Positions 9,164-18,187 of a stretch of 64,000 nucleotides of DNA are shown piece after piece. Source of the stretch: Formosa haliotis (GTDB lineage Bacteria > Bacteroidota > Bacteroidia > Flavobacteriales > Flavobacteriaceae); assembly GCF_001685485.1 (NCBI RefSeq), contig NZ_BDEL01000001.1, positions 496,001 through 560,000 on the forward strand. Reading direction: 5' to 3'. Under the pieces are notes generated by a model that worked only from the letters and a program-made list of their open reading frames with translations, was not told the DNA's origin and made no database searches. The stretch's first letter is position 1. The number at the start of each line of letters is the position of its first letter. The position numbers were made by a program, and so were the translations under genes.

Positions 9164-10051
9164 TTAATCTATTGCACGCTTAGTAATATCGCCAAAAGCA
9201 TCTATACGACGGTCTCTAAAAAACGGCCAATTCTGACGCACATTTTCTTGTAAATCTAAGTCCACTTCTGCAATCAAAATTTCCTCTTTATCGTGAGAAG
9301 CCTGAGCTAAAATTTCACCTTGAGGTCCAGCAATAAATGAAGATCCCCAAAACTGAATTCCTGCAGTATCTGGTAAATATTGTTCTAAGCCAACCCGGTT
9401 TGCTGCAGCCACAAAAACACCATTAGCCACAGCATGACCTTTCATTACATTCATCCAAGCACCGTGCTGATTTTCACCAAACTCTTCTTTTTCCTGAGGG
9501 TGCCAACCTATCGCTGTTGGATAAAACAACACTTCTGCCCCTTTAAGTGAGGTTAAACGGGCCGCTTCAGGATACCATTGATCCCAACAAATTAATGTGC
9601 CCACCTTTCCTTTCTTAGTTTGTATGGCTTGAAAACCTAAATCGCCCGGTGTAAAATAGAATTTTTCATAAAAATGCGGATCGTCTGGGATATGCATTTT
9701 ACGATATAATCCAGCTTCGGTTCCATCTGTATCTATAATATAAGCACTATTATGATAAATACCTGCCATACGTTTTTCAAAGAAAGGCACAATAATTACC
9801 ACGCCTAATTCTTTTGCTAAAGCACTAAAGGCTATAAACGATGTGCCGTATAAAGGTTCTGCAAGTGCAAAATTATCGACATCTTCACTCTGACAAAAAT
9901 AATGACTACTATATAATTCAGGTAAAAGAATAACTTCGGCGCCTTTATTTGCGGCATCTCTTACCCAACTTAAACATTTTTTTAAATTGTTTTCGGCAAC
10001 GTCGTTCAGGTTTAATTGAATAACGGCAATTTTATATTTTTTTGCTGACAT
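9164..10051 (-). CDS. aguB: N-carbamoylputrescine amidase (nitrilase superfamily)
   Basis: This enzyme hydrolyses N-carbamoylputrescine to putrescine, CO2 and ammonia, the step after agmatine deiminase. The 295-residue protein has the nitrilase catalytic triad: E45 in LLPELYSSHYF, K118 in YRKMHIPDD and C155 in LICWDQWYPEAAR. The long match to plant-type CPA, including HFYEKFYFTPGD and PTAIGWHPQEKEEFG, distinguishes it from other amidases. It is first in the aguB-aguA operon. The pair gives a route from arginine-derived agmatine to putrescine. No nearby arginine decarboxylase is seen. Confidence 0.93.
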   Translation of the reverse strand: MSAKKYKIAVIQLNLNDVAENNLKKCLSWVRDAANKGAEVILLPELYSSHYFCQSEDVDNFALAEPLYGTSFIAFSALAKELGVVIIVPFFEKRMAGIYHNSAYIIDTDGTEAGLYRKMHIPDDPHFYEKFYFTPGDLGFQAIQTKKGKVGTLICWDQWYPEAARLTSLKGAEVLFYPTAIGWHPQEKEEFGENQHGAWMNVMKGHAVANGVFVAAANRVGLEQYLPDTAGIQFWGSSFIAGPQGEILAQASHDKEEILIAEVDLDLQENVRQNWPFFRDRRIDAFGDITKRAID

Positions 10052-10119
10052 GGCTATTAATTTATAATGTAAAAGTAAATATTTTATAAAAGTGAACAGA
10101 TAAAGTTTTTATAAATAAT

Positions 10120-11184
10120 CTAAGAATTTACTTTAACAGCACCCGAGGTATTAAAATATTTTTTTCGTAACCAAAAAGATACTCTTACTAATAAAATTAA
10201 TGCAGGAACTTCTACTAATGGTCCTATAACCCCCGTAAAGGCTTGCCCCGAGTTTAATCCGAATACGGCAATAGCAACGGCAATCGCTAATTCAAAGTTA
10301 TTACCTGCAGCTGTAAATGCAATGGCAGCTGTTTTGTCGTAAGTGGCTCCCACCGCTTTACTCATAAAGAATCCAATTAAGAACATTATGGTAAAATAAA
10401 CCAATAACGGAACTGCAATAATTAGAACATCCATTGGAATTTCTACAATAAGCTCACCTTTTAAAGAGAACATAACAACTATAGTAAACAATAATGCGAC
10501 AAGCGTCATTGGGGAAATGGCTGGAATAAATTTATTATTATACCAATCTTCTCCTTTTAATTTTACTAAAATATAGCGGCTTAAAAAGCCTAATACAAAT
10601 GGAATCCCTAAATAAATAGCTACACTTTCTGCAATAGTGGCTATAGAAATATCTACAATAGCCCCTTCGAATCCAAAATATGGTGGTAACACAGTAATAA
10701 AAATCCAGGCGTAAAAACTATACCCAAAAACTTGAAAAATACTGTTTAAAGCCACTAAACCTGCACCATACTCATTACTTCCTTCGGCTAAGTCATTCCA
10801 CACTAACACCATGGCAATACATCTAGCTAAACCAATTAATATTAACCCCACCATATATTCCGGATAGTCTTTTAAAAAGATAATTGCTAAAAAGAACATT
10901 AAAAACGGACCAATAATCCAATTTAAAATTAAGGATATAGATAAGACTTTTACATCTTTAAACACCTTTGGCAATAGTGCATAATTTACTTTTGCCAATG
11001 GCGGATACATCATTAAAATTAAACCAATGGCGATTGGAATATTTGTCGTGCCTTGATTAAAGGAATTTATAAGTTCTGGAAATTTTGGAAATGCATAACC
11101 TAGGCCTACCCCTATTAACATGGCTAGAAAAATCCATAAGGTCAAATAATTGTCTAAAAAGCTTAATTTTTTTGTTGTTGCCAT
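10120..11184 (-). CDS. arsB: arsenite efflux permease, ACR3 family
   Basis: ACR3 exports arsenite through the inner membrane using the proton gradient. The protein has 354 residues and about ten membrane helices. The segment around 117-140 ([16 protein letters not shown]) contains C122, the conserved cysteine of the ACR3 family required for transport, followed by a GLVALNS stretch also typical of the family. The start [22 protein letters not shown] is usual. It is the last gene of the arsenic operon, two bases after the arsenate-reductase-like gene. The family is often named arsB in annotation although it is unrelated to E. coli ArsB. Confidence 0.93.
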   Translation of the reverse strand: MATTKKLSFLDNYLTLWIFLAMLIGVGLGYAFPKFPELINSFNQGTTNIPIAIGLILMMYPPLAKVNYALLPKVFKDVKVLSISLILNWIIGPFLMFFLAIIFLKDYPEYMVGLILIGLARCIAMVLVWNDLAEGSNEYGAGLVALNSIFQVFGYSFYAWIFITVLPPYFGFEGAIVDISIATIAESVAIYLGIPFVLGFLSRYILVKLKGEDWYNNKFIPAISPMTLVALLFTIVVMFSLKGELIVEIPMDVLIIAVPLLVYFTIMFLIGFFMSKAVGATYDKTAAIAFTAAGNNFELAIAVAIAVFGLNSGQAFTGVIGPLVEVPALILLVRVSFWLRKKYFNTSGAVKVNS

Positions 11185-11186
11185 GA

Positions 11187-11795
11187 CTAGTTTATTTTTG
11201 AAAATACATAAGATAATTCTTGTGCAATTTGAAGACTGCGTTCATTGTATTTTTCTGCTTGAAGCGGAGTATTATCAAATGCTTTAGGGTCTTCAAACAT
11301 AATAGGTAATCGTTTTTCTGCACCAGCTATAAATGGACAGCCTTGATCGGCGTTAGAACACGTCATAATTGCTGCAAACCCAGATTCTGGATTAAACGGA
11401 TTGTCAAATCGTTTAGAAAAACCAATAACAGGATTTTCATTAGTATCGAATTTTACGGCATATACCGGATTCTCTTCCTGTGATAATTTTTCAATATCGA
11501 AACCTGTATTCGCTAAAGTTTCTGCAACCATAGGAAACATAGCCGTAGCTTCTGTCCCACCCGAATAACAAAACACATTATTTATATTGTAATAATGTGC
11601 AGCAGCTTGTGCCCATATTTGAGACAAATGACTACGTCTTGAATTGTGAGTACAAATAAAATTCAGTCTAATGGTAGCTTGATTAGAATGCTTATCTTGT
11701 ATATAATCGATTAAAGGCTGTAAGGTTTGTTTACGTTCTTCAGTTAGCTCTGAAAAATTAAACGCTTCAATTTGATTGGAAATTTTTGAATTCAT
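11187..11795 (-). CDS. arsC: low-molecular-weight-phosphatase-type arsenate reductase
   Basis: The 202-residue protein has the LMW-PTP P-loop C-x5-R-S with nucleophile C48 and R54 (CTHNSRRS), which fixes it to the thioredoxin-type ArsC and phosphatase superfamily. Further cysteines at [10 protein letters not shown] match the redox cysteines used in arsenate reduction. It would reduce arsenate to arsenite for export by the ACR3 permease just downstream. It is longer than the 130-140 residues of Gram-positive ArsC through an N-terminal helical extension of about 40 residues and several loops, as is usual for the Bacteroidota form. It sits mid-operon, 12 bases after the DUF6428 gene. Confidence 0.88.
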   Translation of the reverse strand: MNSKISNQIEAFNFSELTEERKQTLQPLIDYIQDKHSNQATIRLNFICTHNSRRSHLSQIWAQAAAHYYNINNVFCYSGGTEATAMFPMVAETLANTGFDIEKLSQEENPVYAVKFDTNENPVIGFSKRFDNPFNPESGFAAIMTCSNADQGCPFIAGAEKRLPIMFEDPKAFDNTPLQAEKYNERSLQIAQELSYVFSKIN

Positions 11796-11807
11796 AAGAT
11801 TAAAATT

Positions 11808-12281
11808 TTAGCAACAACCAGAGTTTGGATTGCAACTGTTTACGGGTTTAATTAGTTCTGAAAGTTTTACTTTTGGTTTTTCTTGAGGTATACCACAATT
11901 ATCTTTTGCTAAACAATCGGTGAATTTAGACGTTAATACAAACGTATCATTTTCAATATCTAAAGCATATTTTTGTATTGTTTCACCTTGATATTCCACT
12001 TCGATTTCCGATTGAATATCAAGTCCTAATACATCTTCAGACAAAGAAATAATTTTTAGCAATTTTTCTGGGTGTAACCTATGGTCGTAATCGTCTGCTT
12101 CCCATAATTGAAAGTTAATAACGGACTCCGTTCTAACGGTTCCGCCACAATCAATAAAGTGTTTATCTATTTTACCTACTTCGGTAACATGAAAATGGTT
12201 TGGTACTAAAGTTCCATTTGGTAATTGAAACGCAATACGATTTAAGCGTTCTAAATGATTTTTAATTTGAGTTAGTGTCAT
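11808..12281 (-). CDS. DUF6428-type protein of arsenic operons
   Basis: The 157-residue soluble protein has no known function; I recognise it as the DUF6428 type found between arsR and arsC in Bacteroidota. It has no signal peptide. Notable are several cysteines: DCGGT in the first third, FTDCLAKDNCGIP, and a final CNPNSGCC. A Cys-rich tail beside ArsR suggests thiol co-ordination of As(III), for example an arsenite chaperone or sensor, but that is inference. A candidate ArsR site lies directly upstream at 12294-12309. Confidence 0.8.
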   Translation of the reverse strand: MTLTQIKNHLERLNRIAFQLPNGTLVPNHFHVTEVGKIDKHFIDCGGTVRTESVINFQLWEADDYDHRLHPEKLLKIISLSEDVLGLDIQSEIEVEYQGETIQKYALDIENDTFVLTSKFTDCLAKDNCGIPQEKPKVKLSELIKPVNSCNPNSGCC

Positions 12282-12293
12282 AATACTGATTTA

Positions 12294-12309
12294 ATTGTAA
12301 TATTACGAT
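12294..12309. promoter_or_regulatory. candidate ArsR operator 2 (internal to the ars operon)
   Basis: ATTGTAATATTACGAT lies 12 bases before the DUF6428 start codon and matches the site upstream of arsR in 15 of 16 positions. The core is AT-rich with partial dyad symmetry (GTAATATTAC is a perfect palindrome). Repetition in front of two genes of one operon is the main evidence. Confidence 0.5.
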
Positions 12310-12327
12310 GAATGAGTTTAAATTTTT

Positions 12328-12663
12328 TTAACAACAATCTGTTTTGCTACAAGAAATATCTTGAGTAAAAAACATATTCAATTTGTCTTGAATAGCGTTC
12401 CATTTTTCGGCATCAATACAATAACATACACTAGTGCCTTCTATGGTCCCTTTAATAATACCCGCATTTTTTAATTCTTTTAAATGCTGAGAAATTGTAG
12501 GTTGTGCTAATCCTATTTCTTCTACTAAATCGCCACAAACACAAGTAGTCGATTTAATTAAATATTCTAAAATACTGATACGCGCTGGATGCCCTAATAC
12601 TTTAGCAATACGTGCTATTTCGTTTTGTCTATCCGAAAATATTTCAGTTTTAGTAATTCCCAT
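12328..12663 (-). CDS. arsR: ArsR/SmtB-family arsenic-responsive repressor
   Basis: The 111-residue winged-helix protein has the metal-binding motif CVC at 41-43 in the helix before the recognition helix (CVCGDLVEEIGLAQPTISQHLKEL). This is the As(III)-sensing arrangement of classic ArsR proteins. Further cysteines occur at the C-terminal end (CSKTDCC). Apo-ArsR binds the operator and blocks the operon; As(III) releases it. It is the first gene of arsR-DUF6428-arsC-acr3, all on the minus strand, with 16-base candidate operators at 12681-12696 and 12294-12309. Confidence 0.94.
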   Translation of the reverse strand: MGITKTEIFSDRQNEIARIAKVLGHPARISILEYLIKSTTCVCGDLVEEIGLAQPTISQHLKELKNAGIIKGTIEGTSVCYCIDAEKWNAIQDKLNMFFTQDISCSKTDCC

Positions 12664-12680
12664 ATCTACTTTATTTATTC

Positions 12681-12696
12681 ATTGCAATATTACGAT
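12681..12696. promoter_or_regulatory. candidate ArsR operator 1 upstream of arsR
   Basis: ATTGCAATATTACGAT lies 17 bases before the arsR start. On the minus strand it contains TAATATTG, close to the Bacteroidota -7 box TAnnTTTG, so bound repressor would occlude the promoter. It matches the site at 12294-12309 in 15 of 16 bases. Confidence 0.5.
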
Positions 12697-12711
12697 TAAA
12701 TAGATTAACTA

Positions 12712-12741
12712 CAAAAAAAAGATGGTTTTTTAACCATCTCT
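12712..12741 (-). terminator. terminator of the large SDR gene
   Basis: The stem GATGGTT/AACCATC followed on the minus strand by eight T ends transcription of the gene at 12767-14314 before the arsenic operon promoter. Confidence 0.8.
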
Positions 12742-12766
12742 TAATATTGTACAATATAAAATAAAA

Positions 12767-14314
12767 CTACCAATCGATAGGAAAATAATCTTTTAAAAAC
12801 TTTCCACACCAGTGTTTTCCCGTGTTTATCCCATCGAATAAAGGATCCATAACACGAGCAGCACCATCTACAATGTCCAATGGTGGTTGAAAATCATGCT
12901 CGTCAATTTTACGTTTAGATAATTCTGCAGGATCTTCATCGGTTACCCAGCCGGTATCTACAGCATTCATAAAAATACCATCTTTAGCCAAAGTTGCAGA
13001 TGATGTATGCGTCATCATATTTAAGGCTGCCTTCGCCATATTAGTATGTGGGTGGCGATCTTCTTTATGGAAACGATGAAATTTACCCTCCATAGCAGAT
13101 ACATTAATAATATGTTTCTGTCCGGTATTTTCCTTTTGCATGATGGGCGTTAAACGGTTACATAATACAAATGGCGCCACTGCATTTACCAATTGAACTT
13201 CGACCATCTCAGTAGTTTCAATTTCGCCTAATTTTAAGCGCCAACTGTTAGTTTTTCGTAAATCGACTTGTTGCAAATCGACATCTAACTCCCCTTCGGG
13301 AAAGACTTCACTCGTTTGTAACGAATTATCGAAACTATATGGTATTTGCGATAATTTAGCCGAAGCTCTTAAGCCTATCCCTGGTTCTGGCCCATGCCAT
13401 GTTACCGGCATATTTTGATTGCTTGATGCCGTTTTTGTTAATACTCGCAGTTCGTTTACACACGCGGTATGATCTTTTAAAACACCTTGTGCAAATTTTG
13501 GCAAAGCTTCAATAGGCAATTCTTCATTGGCCATTAAATGCTTATAAAACCCAGCCGGACGTCTTACTGTTTGAGCGGCATTATTTATTAAAATATCTAA
13601 CCTGTCGTATTTTTGTTCAATATAATTACAGAAAATCTCTACACTTGGAATATGTCTTAAATCTAAACCATGAACGTGTAAACGGTGTCCCCATGTAGTA
13701 AAATCACTTTCTTTAGAAAAGCGTAAAGCAGAATCTGCTGGGAAACGTGTGGTTGCAACCACAGTGGCACCTGCCCGTAACAACATTAATGTAATATGGT
13801 ACCCTATTTTTAAACGCGACCCTGTAACAACAGCTACTTGATTTTTTAAATCGGCAGTTTGAAAACGTTTAGCATAATTAAAATCGCCACATTCGGTACA
13901 CATAGTATCGTAAAAATGATGCAATTTAGTATAGACCTTTTTACAGACATAACAATTTCTTGCCGATTCTAATTCTAGATTTAAATCCGCTTTTTGAGTT
14001 AAATCTATTAGTTTAGGTGCTACAAATATTGGATTTTCACGTGCCGAGCGAATTCCAGTTTCTTTTCTAGCATGCTTATCGCGCTCAATCATTTTACGTT
14101 TTGCCGCTTTTTTAGCGTCTTTACGTCTTCGACTAAACTCATCGCGATTCGGACGTGTAATTTGTCCGGCAGCTTTCATTAAAGCAATACGTTTTGCTTC
14201 TGGAAGTTCAAACAATTGATTGGTATCGTCTACCAATTGCTCTAACATAGCGATACATAAATCTATTTGATCTGGATTTAAAGCTTTGTTTTGTTCCTCT
14301 TTATTATTATTCAT
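12767..14314 (-). CDS. large SDR-family protein with N-terminal Cys4 module and no catalytic Tyr
   Basis: The 515-residue protein has three parts. Residues 1-115 are charged and helical (a Lys/Arg-rich stretch at 60-90). Residues 121-142 carry two CxxC pairs (CYVC, CTEC), a likely zinc knuckle. From about 157 a Rossmann short-chain dehydrogenase domain begins, with the dinucleotide motif TGSRLKIG (164-171) and NNAAQ (244-248). At the active site S406 (NVSAMEG) and K428 are present, but the position of Tyr in YxxxK is T424 (TNMAK), and the spacing from Ser is five residues longer than usual. An unusual insertion of about 100 residues (260-365) splits the fold. It is a single gene with its own terminator. 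Substrate is unknown, and classical SDR chemistry is doubtful. Confidence 0.85.
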   Translation of the reverse strand: MNNNKEEQNKALNPDQIDLCIAMLEQLVDDTNQLFELPEAKRIALMKAAGQITRPNRDEFSRRRKDAKKAAKRKMIERDKHARKETGIRSARENPIFVAPKLIDLTQKADLNLELESARNCYVCKKVYTKLHHFYDTMCTECGDFNYAKRFQTADLKNQVAVVTGSRLKIGYHITLMLLRAGATVVATTRFPADSALRFSKESDFTTWGHRLHVHGLDLRHIPSVEIFCNYIEQKYDRLDILINNAAQTVRRPAGFYKHLMANEELPIEALPKFAQGVLKDHTACVNELRVLTKTASSNQNMPVTWHGPEPGIGLRASAKLSQIPYSFDNSLQTSEVFPEGELDVDLQQVDLRKTNSWRLKLGEIETTEMVEVQLVNAVAPFVLCNRLTPIMQKENTGQKHIINVSAMEGKFHRFHKEDRHPHTNMAKAALNMMTHTSSATLAKDGIFMNAVDTGWVTDEDPAELSKRKIDEHDFQPPLDIVDGAARVMDPLFDGINTGKHWCGKFLKDYFPIDW

Positions 14315-14404
14315 TTTACTACACCTTAAGCGCGCAAATATAGTTTTAATTTTAGTTGAAAAATGAAATAATTATCGTCTAAATTTCAATTTAAAAACAT
14401 AAAA

Positions 14405-14538
14405 AATAGACTATCTCAAAATTTAAATTTTGTCAACCTAAATTTGATTTAGATTCTCATAATGATTAGTTATCAATTTGATGAGATTCTGAAATCAATT
14501 CAGAATGACGGGAATTTATATTTCTAAGATAGCCTATC
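14405..14538. repeat. nested inverted-repeat element (copy 1), probable terminator
   Basis: Outer arms ATAGACTATCTCAAAA and TTTCTAAGATAGCCTAT pair imperfectly. Inside lies a second imperfect inverted repeat of about 30 bases each: one arm contains GATTTAGATTCTCAT and the other ATGAGATTCTGAAATC. The element fills the spacer between two minus-strand SDR genes. The inner ATTCTGAA/TTCAGAATGACG unit recurs in the element at 50876-50963. Confidence 0.65.
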
Positions 14539-14584
14539 TATTAAACAGCTCGTTTAAATTAGAATCTAAAATTTATTTTTAAGA

Positions 14585-15310
14585 TTATGGATTAGTAGAC
14601 CATATACTCGATTCCTTAATTATAACACGTCTATTTAATTTCAGTTGTGCGATAACTAATTCGGCAATATCTTCTGGTTGCATAACACTTTCTGGATTAC
14701 CATCGGTTAAATTTAAATCTAAAGCTAAAGGTGTCGCAACTGTACTTGGTGTTAATGCGGTTACACGAATATTGTGTTTTCTTACTTCTTGCATTAAAGA
14801 TTCTGTTAAACCTAAAACAGCAAATTTAGACGCACTATACGCACTAGTTAAGGCATTTCCTTTCAATCCTGCTGTAGAAGAAATATTAATAATATCGCCA
14901 GATGTATTAGTTATCATATCTAGTAGAAAGGCACGAGTAACATAATACATCCCCATAAGGTTCACTTTAATAATTTGCTCCCATTCCTTTGGTTCAAGCT
15001 CCATAAACGACCCGAACTTAGCAATCCCAGCATTATTAATTAAAATATCGATAGTTTTAAATTTAGATTTAATGTAATCCGCCGCTGCATTTACTTCGTC
15101 TAACGACGAAACATCGGCAGTTACCGTGATCGCTTCAACGCCTAACGTTTTAATTTCGGCAGCAACCGATTCGATATCTGCAGCTGTACGGGCCAATAAG
15201 CCTATATTTACACCTTCTTTAGCCAACGCTAATGCTAATGCTTTTCCTATACCCTTTCCTGCTCCAGTAATTACTGAGTATTGTCCTTTTAATGATCTCA
15301 TAGTTTTCAT
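14585..15310 (-). CDS. short-chain dehydrogenase/reductase (3-oxoacyl-ACP reductase-like)
   Basis: The 241-residue protein is a classical SDR with the NAD(P) motif TGAGKGIG near residue 16, NNAG, and the full catalytic set S (ISSTAG), Y and K (YSASK). The start reads [10 protein letters not shown]; a second Met three codons on is an alternative. The FabG resemblance is general, so the substrate (3-oxoacyl-ACP or another ketone) is not settled. It is monocistronic: a long inverted-repeat element follows its stop, and a 299-base spacer (15311-15609) lies before the divergent ompA-type gene, in which I see no gene. Confidence 0.9.
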   Translation of the reverse strand: MKTMRSLKGQYSVITGAGKGIGKALALALAKEGVNIGLLARTAADIESVAAEIKTLGVEAITVTADVSSLDEVNAAADYIKSKFKTIDILINNAGIAKFGSFMELEPKEWEQIIKVNLMGMYYVTRAFLLDMITNTSGDIINISSTAGLKGNALTSAYSASKFAVLGLTESLMQEVRKHNIRVTALTPSTVATPLALDLNLTDGNPESVMQPEDIAELVIAQLKLNRRVIIKESSIWSTNP

Positions 15311-15609
15311 TTTTTAATACTCAAATTTACTTATAATTAGCCTTTACCAAAAGAATTAAATGATTAGAGTTAAAAAAATAATAGATTGAATTCATCACTA
15401 CCAATATGCCATTATACATTTGTTATAGACATCATTCAAAACGCATTTTATCGAGTTTTAAAGATTTTTATCTGATTTTTTACAAATTATTTTAAGGGTT
15501 ATCCTACAACAAATCAAATAATTACACTTTAAATGTTAAAATAATGATATTTTAAAGCATCTAGAATTCGCTTTTAAGCGTAGATATAATAAACCAATTA
15601 AATATAATT

Positions 15610-16443
15610 ATGAGAAAAATTTCAATCGGAGTAATCGCTTTAATGTTAATGGCATCTTGTGTGTCAAAAAAGAAATATGTTGCATTAGAGCATGAAAATG
15701 GAGAAATTAAAAGTCAGTTAACAAAAACAACAGTTGAAAAAGAAGAATTGGAAGCCAAGTTTAGTGAAATTCAAGCACGTGTTGACGCTTATAATTCTAA
15801 AATAAATTCGTTAACAGAAGAAAATGACTCCAAGTTAGTTGCTGTTGGTGACGTAGCTGTAATTTCAAACGATACTAAAAAGAGTATGCGTGAAACTTTA
15901 AAACATGTAGATCCAGCAAAATTAAGCGAAGCCAAAACATTAAAAGATTCTATGAATCTGGCTGTGAGTTACAACCTTCAGAAGTCTTTAGACTCGAGTT
16001 CTCTTAATGAAGATGAGGATATTGCCATCGATATTAATGAAACTGTTGTTATGATTTCTATTTCAGACAAAATGTTATTTAATACAGCTAGTTATAGAGT
16101 AAGTAGTAAAGCTAACGGTATTCTTCAAAAATTAGCAGACGTTATTAATTCTGAACCTAGTATAGAAGTTATGGTAGAAGGCCATACAGATTCTAGAAGT
16201 ATTAGTACGGTTAACATAAAAGACAACTGGGATTTAAGTGTTTTAAGAGCAACTTCTGTGGTACGTAAATTACAAGATGATTATAATGTAGCTCCAGAGA
16301 AAATGATTGCAGCTGGACGTAGTAGCTATCACCCATTAGCTGAAAATGACTCTAACGAAAACAGAGCAAAAAACAGAAGAACACGTATAGTAATTCTTCC
16401 AAATATTAATAAATTCTTTGCATTAATGAGTTCTAATGAATAA
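15610..16443 (+). CDS. OmpA-family peptidoglycan-binding lipoprotein with coiled coil
   Basis: The 277-residue protein has a lipoprotein signal peptide with lipobox MASC, so the mature N-terminus is C16. A coiled coil covers about 25-75 (heptad-like E/K/L pattern). The OmpA C-terminal domain lies at about 150-262, with VEGHTDSRS and a final NRRTRIVI segment that binds diaminopimelate in peptidoglycan. It would tether the outer membrane to the wall. This coiled-coil plus OmpA form is common in Bacteroidota. It is a single gene between a promoter spacer and a strong terminator. Confidence 0.9.
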   Translation: MRKISIGVIALMLMASCVSKKKYVALEHENGEIKSQLTKTTVEKEELEAKFSEIQARVDAYNSKINSLTEENDSKLVAVGDVAVISNDTKKSMRETLKHVDPAKLSEAKTLKDSMNLAVSYNLQKSLDSSSLNEDEDIAIDINETVVMISISDKMLFNTASYRVSSKANGILQKLADVINSEPSIEVMVEGHTDSRSISTVNIKDNWDLSVLRATSVVRKLQDDYNVAPEKMIAAGRSSYHPLAENDSNENRAKNRRTRIVILPNINKFFALMSSNE

Positions 16444-16466
16444 TAATTAATGCATTATCATAAATG

Positions 16467-16497
16467 AAAAGGACTGCCTTCGGGCGGTCCTTTTTTG
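16467..16497 (+). terminator. strong rho-independent terminator
   Basis: The stem AAAGGACTGCC/GGCGGTCCTTT has a TTCG tetraloop and a run of six T. It follows the OmpA-family gene. Confidence 0.9.
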
Positions 16498-16564
16498 TAT
16501 TATAAAGTTTCAAAACTTACTTCTTATTCTCTTAGATAAATAATTTTAACAAACCTAGCTTTAG

Positions 16565-16572
16565 TATATTTG
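16565..16572 (+). promoter_or_regulatory. Bacteroidota -7 promoter box
   Basis: TATATTTG is an exact match to TAnnTTTG and lies 16 bases before the DUF3817 start codon, with a TTTT about 17 bases further upstream. It probably drives the DUF3817-mscS pair. Confidence 0.5.
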
Positions 16573-16588
16573 CAAAAAATTTAATCTT

Positions 16589-16972
16589 ATGAATTCAGTT
16601 TTAAAAACGCTCCGTATTGTTGGCTTTCTAGAAGGTATTTCTTATATCTTATTATTATTTATAGCAGTCCCTATTAAATACACCATGGGAGACCCACAAT
16701 ATGTAAAATTATTAGGTATGCCTCATGGCTTATTATTTGTGGCTTATGTTGTTTTAGCTATACTAGTTGGTGTAGAATTAAAATGGAGTAAGAAAACCTT
16801 AGGATTTGTGTTATTAGCTTCTATTTTACCATTTGGAACTTTTATTGCCGACAAAAATATTTTAAACCTGCTTCTTAAATGGAACAAATTAATCATTTTT
16901 TTTACGATTATTTTATCAATTTCGGTTTTTCTAAAGGTCAAGCAACTTTTATTAATATGCTTTGTTTGCTGA
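16589..16972 (+). CDS. DUF3817 membrane protein, C-terminus altered by an apparent frameshift
   Basis: The first 90 residues are a DUF3817 protein with three to four membrane helices: FLEGISYILLLF, the motif LGMPHGLLFVAY, and the closing PFGTFIADK. Family members are about 95 residues and end soon after this motif. As written, the frame instead continues for 38 residues into the next gene and overlaps it by 94 bases. Adding one A to the A5 run at 16853-16857 turns the end into ADKKYFKPAS and a TAA directly followed by the ATG of mscS. That would give 96 residues and a tidy operon. Function of DUF3817 is unknown. Confidence 0.75.
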   Translation: MNSVLKTLRIVGFLEGISYILLLFIAVPIKYTMGDPQYVKLLGMPHGLLFVAYVVLAILVGVELKWSKKTLGFVLLASILPFGTFIADKNILNLLLKWNKLIIFFTIILSISVFLKVKQLLLICFVC

Positions 16973-18123
16973 CTGTGCTGGTGGTTATAGTAATGATTGC
17001 CGATTTTATTACACGTCGTGTATTAGTACAGGCTTTTAATAGCATTTCAGAAAAAACAAAAACAAAATTTGACGATTATTTGGTAAAATATAAAACGCCT
17101 AAACTAATTGCGCATATTATTCCTTTGCTTATTACTTTAGAAAGTTTTCCAATAGTTTTTGTTGATTATCCAAATTTTGAAATCTTCGGAGAAAAGGCAT
17201 TGAAAATTTATGCTGTTTTACTTATAATTTGGGTATTTAAAAGTGTATTTCATGCTTTAGAGACCTTATTAAAAACCATTCCACGTTTAAAGAACAAACC
17301 TATAGACAGCTATATTCAAGTTGTAATGATTGTTATTTGGATTATAGGTATTGCCTTTATTTTTGTGATTTTTACAGATGTTTCAATCGTTAAATTCTTT
17401 ACTACATTAGGAGCTGCTTCTGCTATTTTGCTTTTACTTTTTAAGGATACCATAATGGGATTTGTTGCTAGTATTCAGGTGGCTGTAAATGATACCATTC
17501 GCATAGGCGATTGGATTACTATGGATAAATATAATGCCGATGGTACTGTTATTGAGATAAATCTTAATACCGTTCAGGTTCAAAATTTCGATAATACGAT
17601 AACCTATATTCCTACCTACGCTCTAATGTCTGATGCCTTTACAAACTGGAGAGGTATGTCTAACTCTGGTGGAAGACGTATAAAACGTGCCTTACTTATA
17701 AAGCCAAGTAGTATAAAGTATTTAGATGCTGAAACGATTGCTGGCATGAAAAATATCGCTTTAATTAAGGATTATATTGATACCAGGCAAAACGATATTA
17801 CTGATTATAACACCAAAAATAACATCGATAAGTCGCTTTTAATTAACGGAAGAAATTTAACCAACTTAGGACTTTTTAGAAAATATTTACAAACCTATGT
17901 TGAGAATCATTCTGCTATAAATAAGGAAATGACTATAATGATTCGTCAATTGGCTCCATCTTCTCAAGGTATCCCTTTAGAGATTTATGCCTTTAGTAAA
18001 GATCAACGTTGGGTAAACTACGAATATATTATGGCCGATATTTTTGACCATTCTATAGCTGCTGTTCCTTATTTTGAATTGGAACTTTTCGAGTTATCAA
18101 ACTTTGATCCTAAATTGTCATAA
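16879..18123 (+). CDS. mechanosensitive ion channel, MscS family (YbdG-like)
   Basis: The 414-residue protein has five or so membrane helices in its first 200 residues and the conserved MscS pore and beta domain at about 170-265: FFTTLGAASAILLLLFKD, then IQVAVNDTIRIGDWI and VQNFDNTITYIPTYAL. The C-terminal soluble part (270-414), with MIRQLAPSSQGIPLEIYAF, matches the YbdG branch. It opens on membrane tension under hypo-osmotic shock. Its ATG directly follows the restored stop of the DUF3817 gene, suggesting translational coupling. A terminator follows at once. Confidence 0.92.
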   Translation: MEQINHFFYDYFINFGFSKGQATFINMLCLLTVLVVIVMIADFITRRVLVQAFNSISEKTKTKFDDYLVKYKTPKLIAHIIPLLITLESFPIVFVDYPNFEIFGEKALKIYAVLLIIWVFKSVFHALETLLKTIPRLKNKPIDSYIQVVMIVIWIIGIAFIFVIFTDVSIVKFFTTLGAASAILLLLFKDTIMGFVASIQVAVNDTIRIGDWITMDKYNADGTVIEINLNTVQVQNFDNTITYIPTYALMSDAFTNWRGMSNSGGRRIKRALLIKPSSIKYLDAETIAGMKNIALIKDYIDTRQNDITDYNTKNNIDKSLLINGRNLTNLGLFRKYLQTYVENHSAINKEMTIMIRQLAPSSQGIPLEIYAFSKDQRWVNYEYIMADIFDHSIAAVPYFELELFELSNFDPKLS

Positions 18124-18135
18124 AATTTTGTAAAT

Positions 18136-18167
18136 AAAAAGTCGAGCATATTGCTCGACTTTTTTAT
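18136..18167. terminator. bidirectional terminator
   Basis: AAAAAGTCGAGCA/TTGCTCGACTTTTTT forms a near-perfect hairpin with an A run before and a T run after, serving the convergent mscS (+) and OmpA lipoprotein (-) genes. Confidence 0.9.
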
Positions 18168-18187
18168 TACTTTATGTTTCTTAGATT

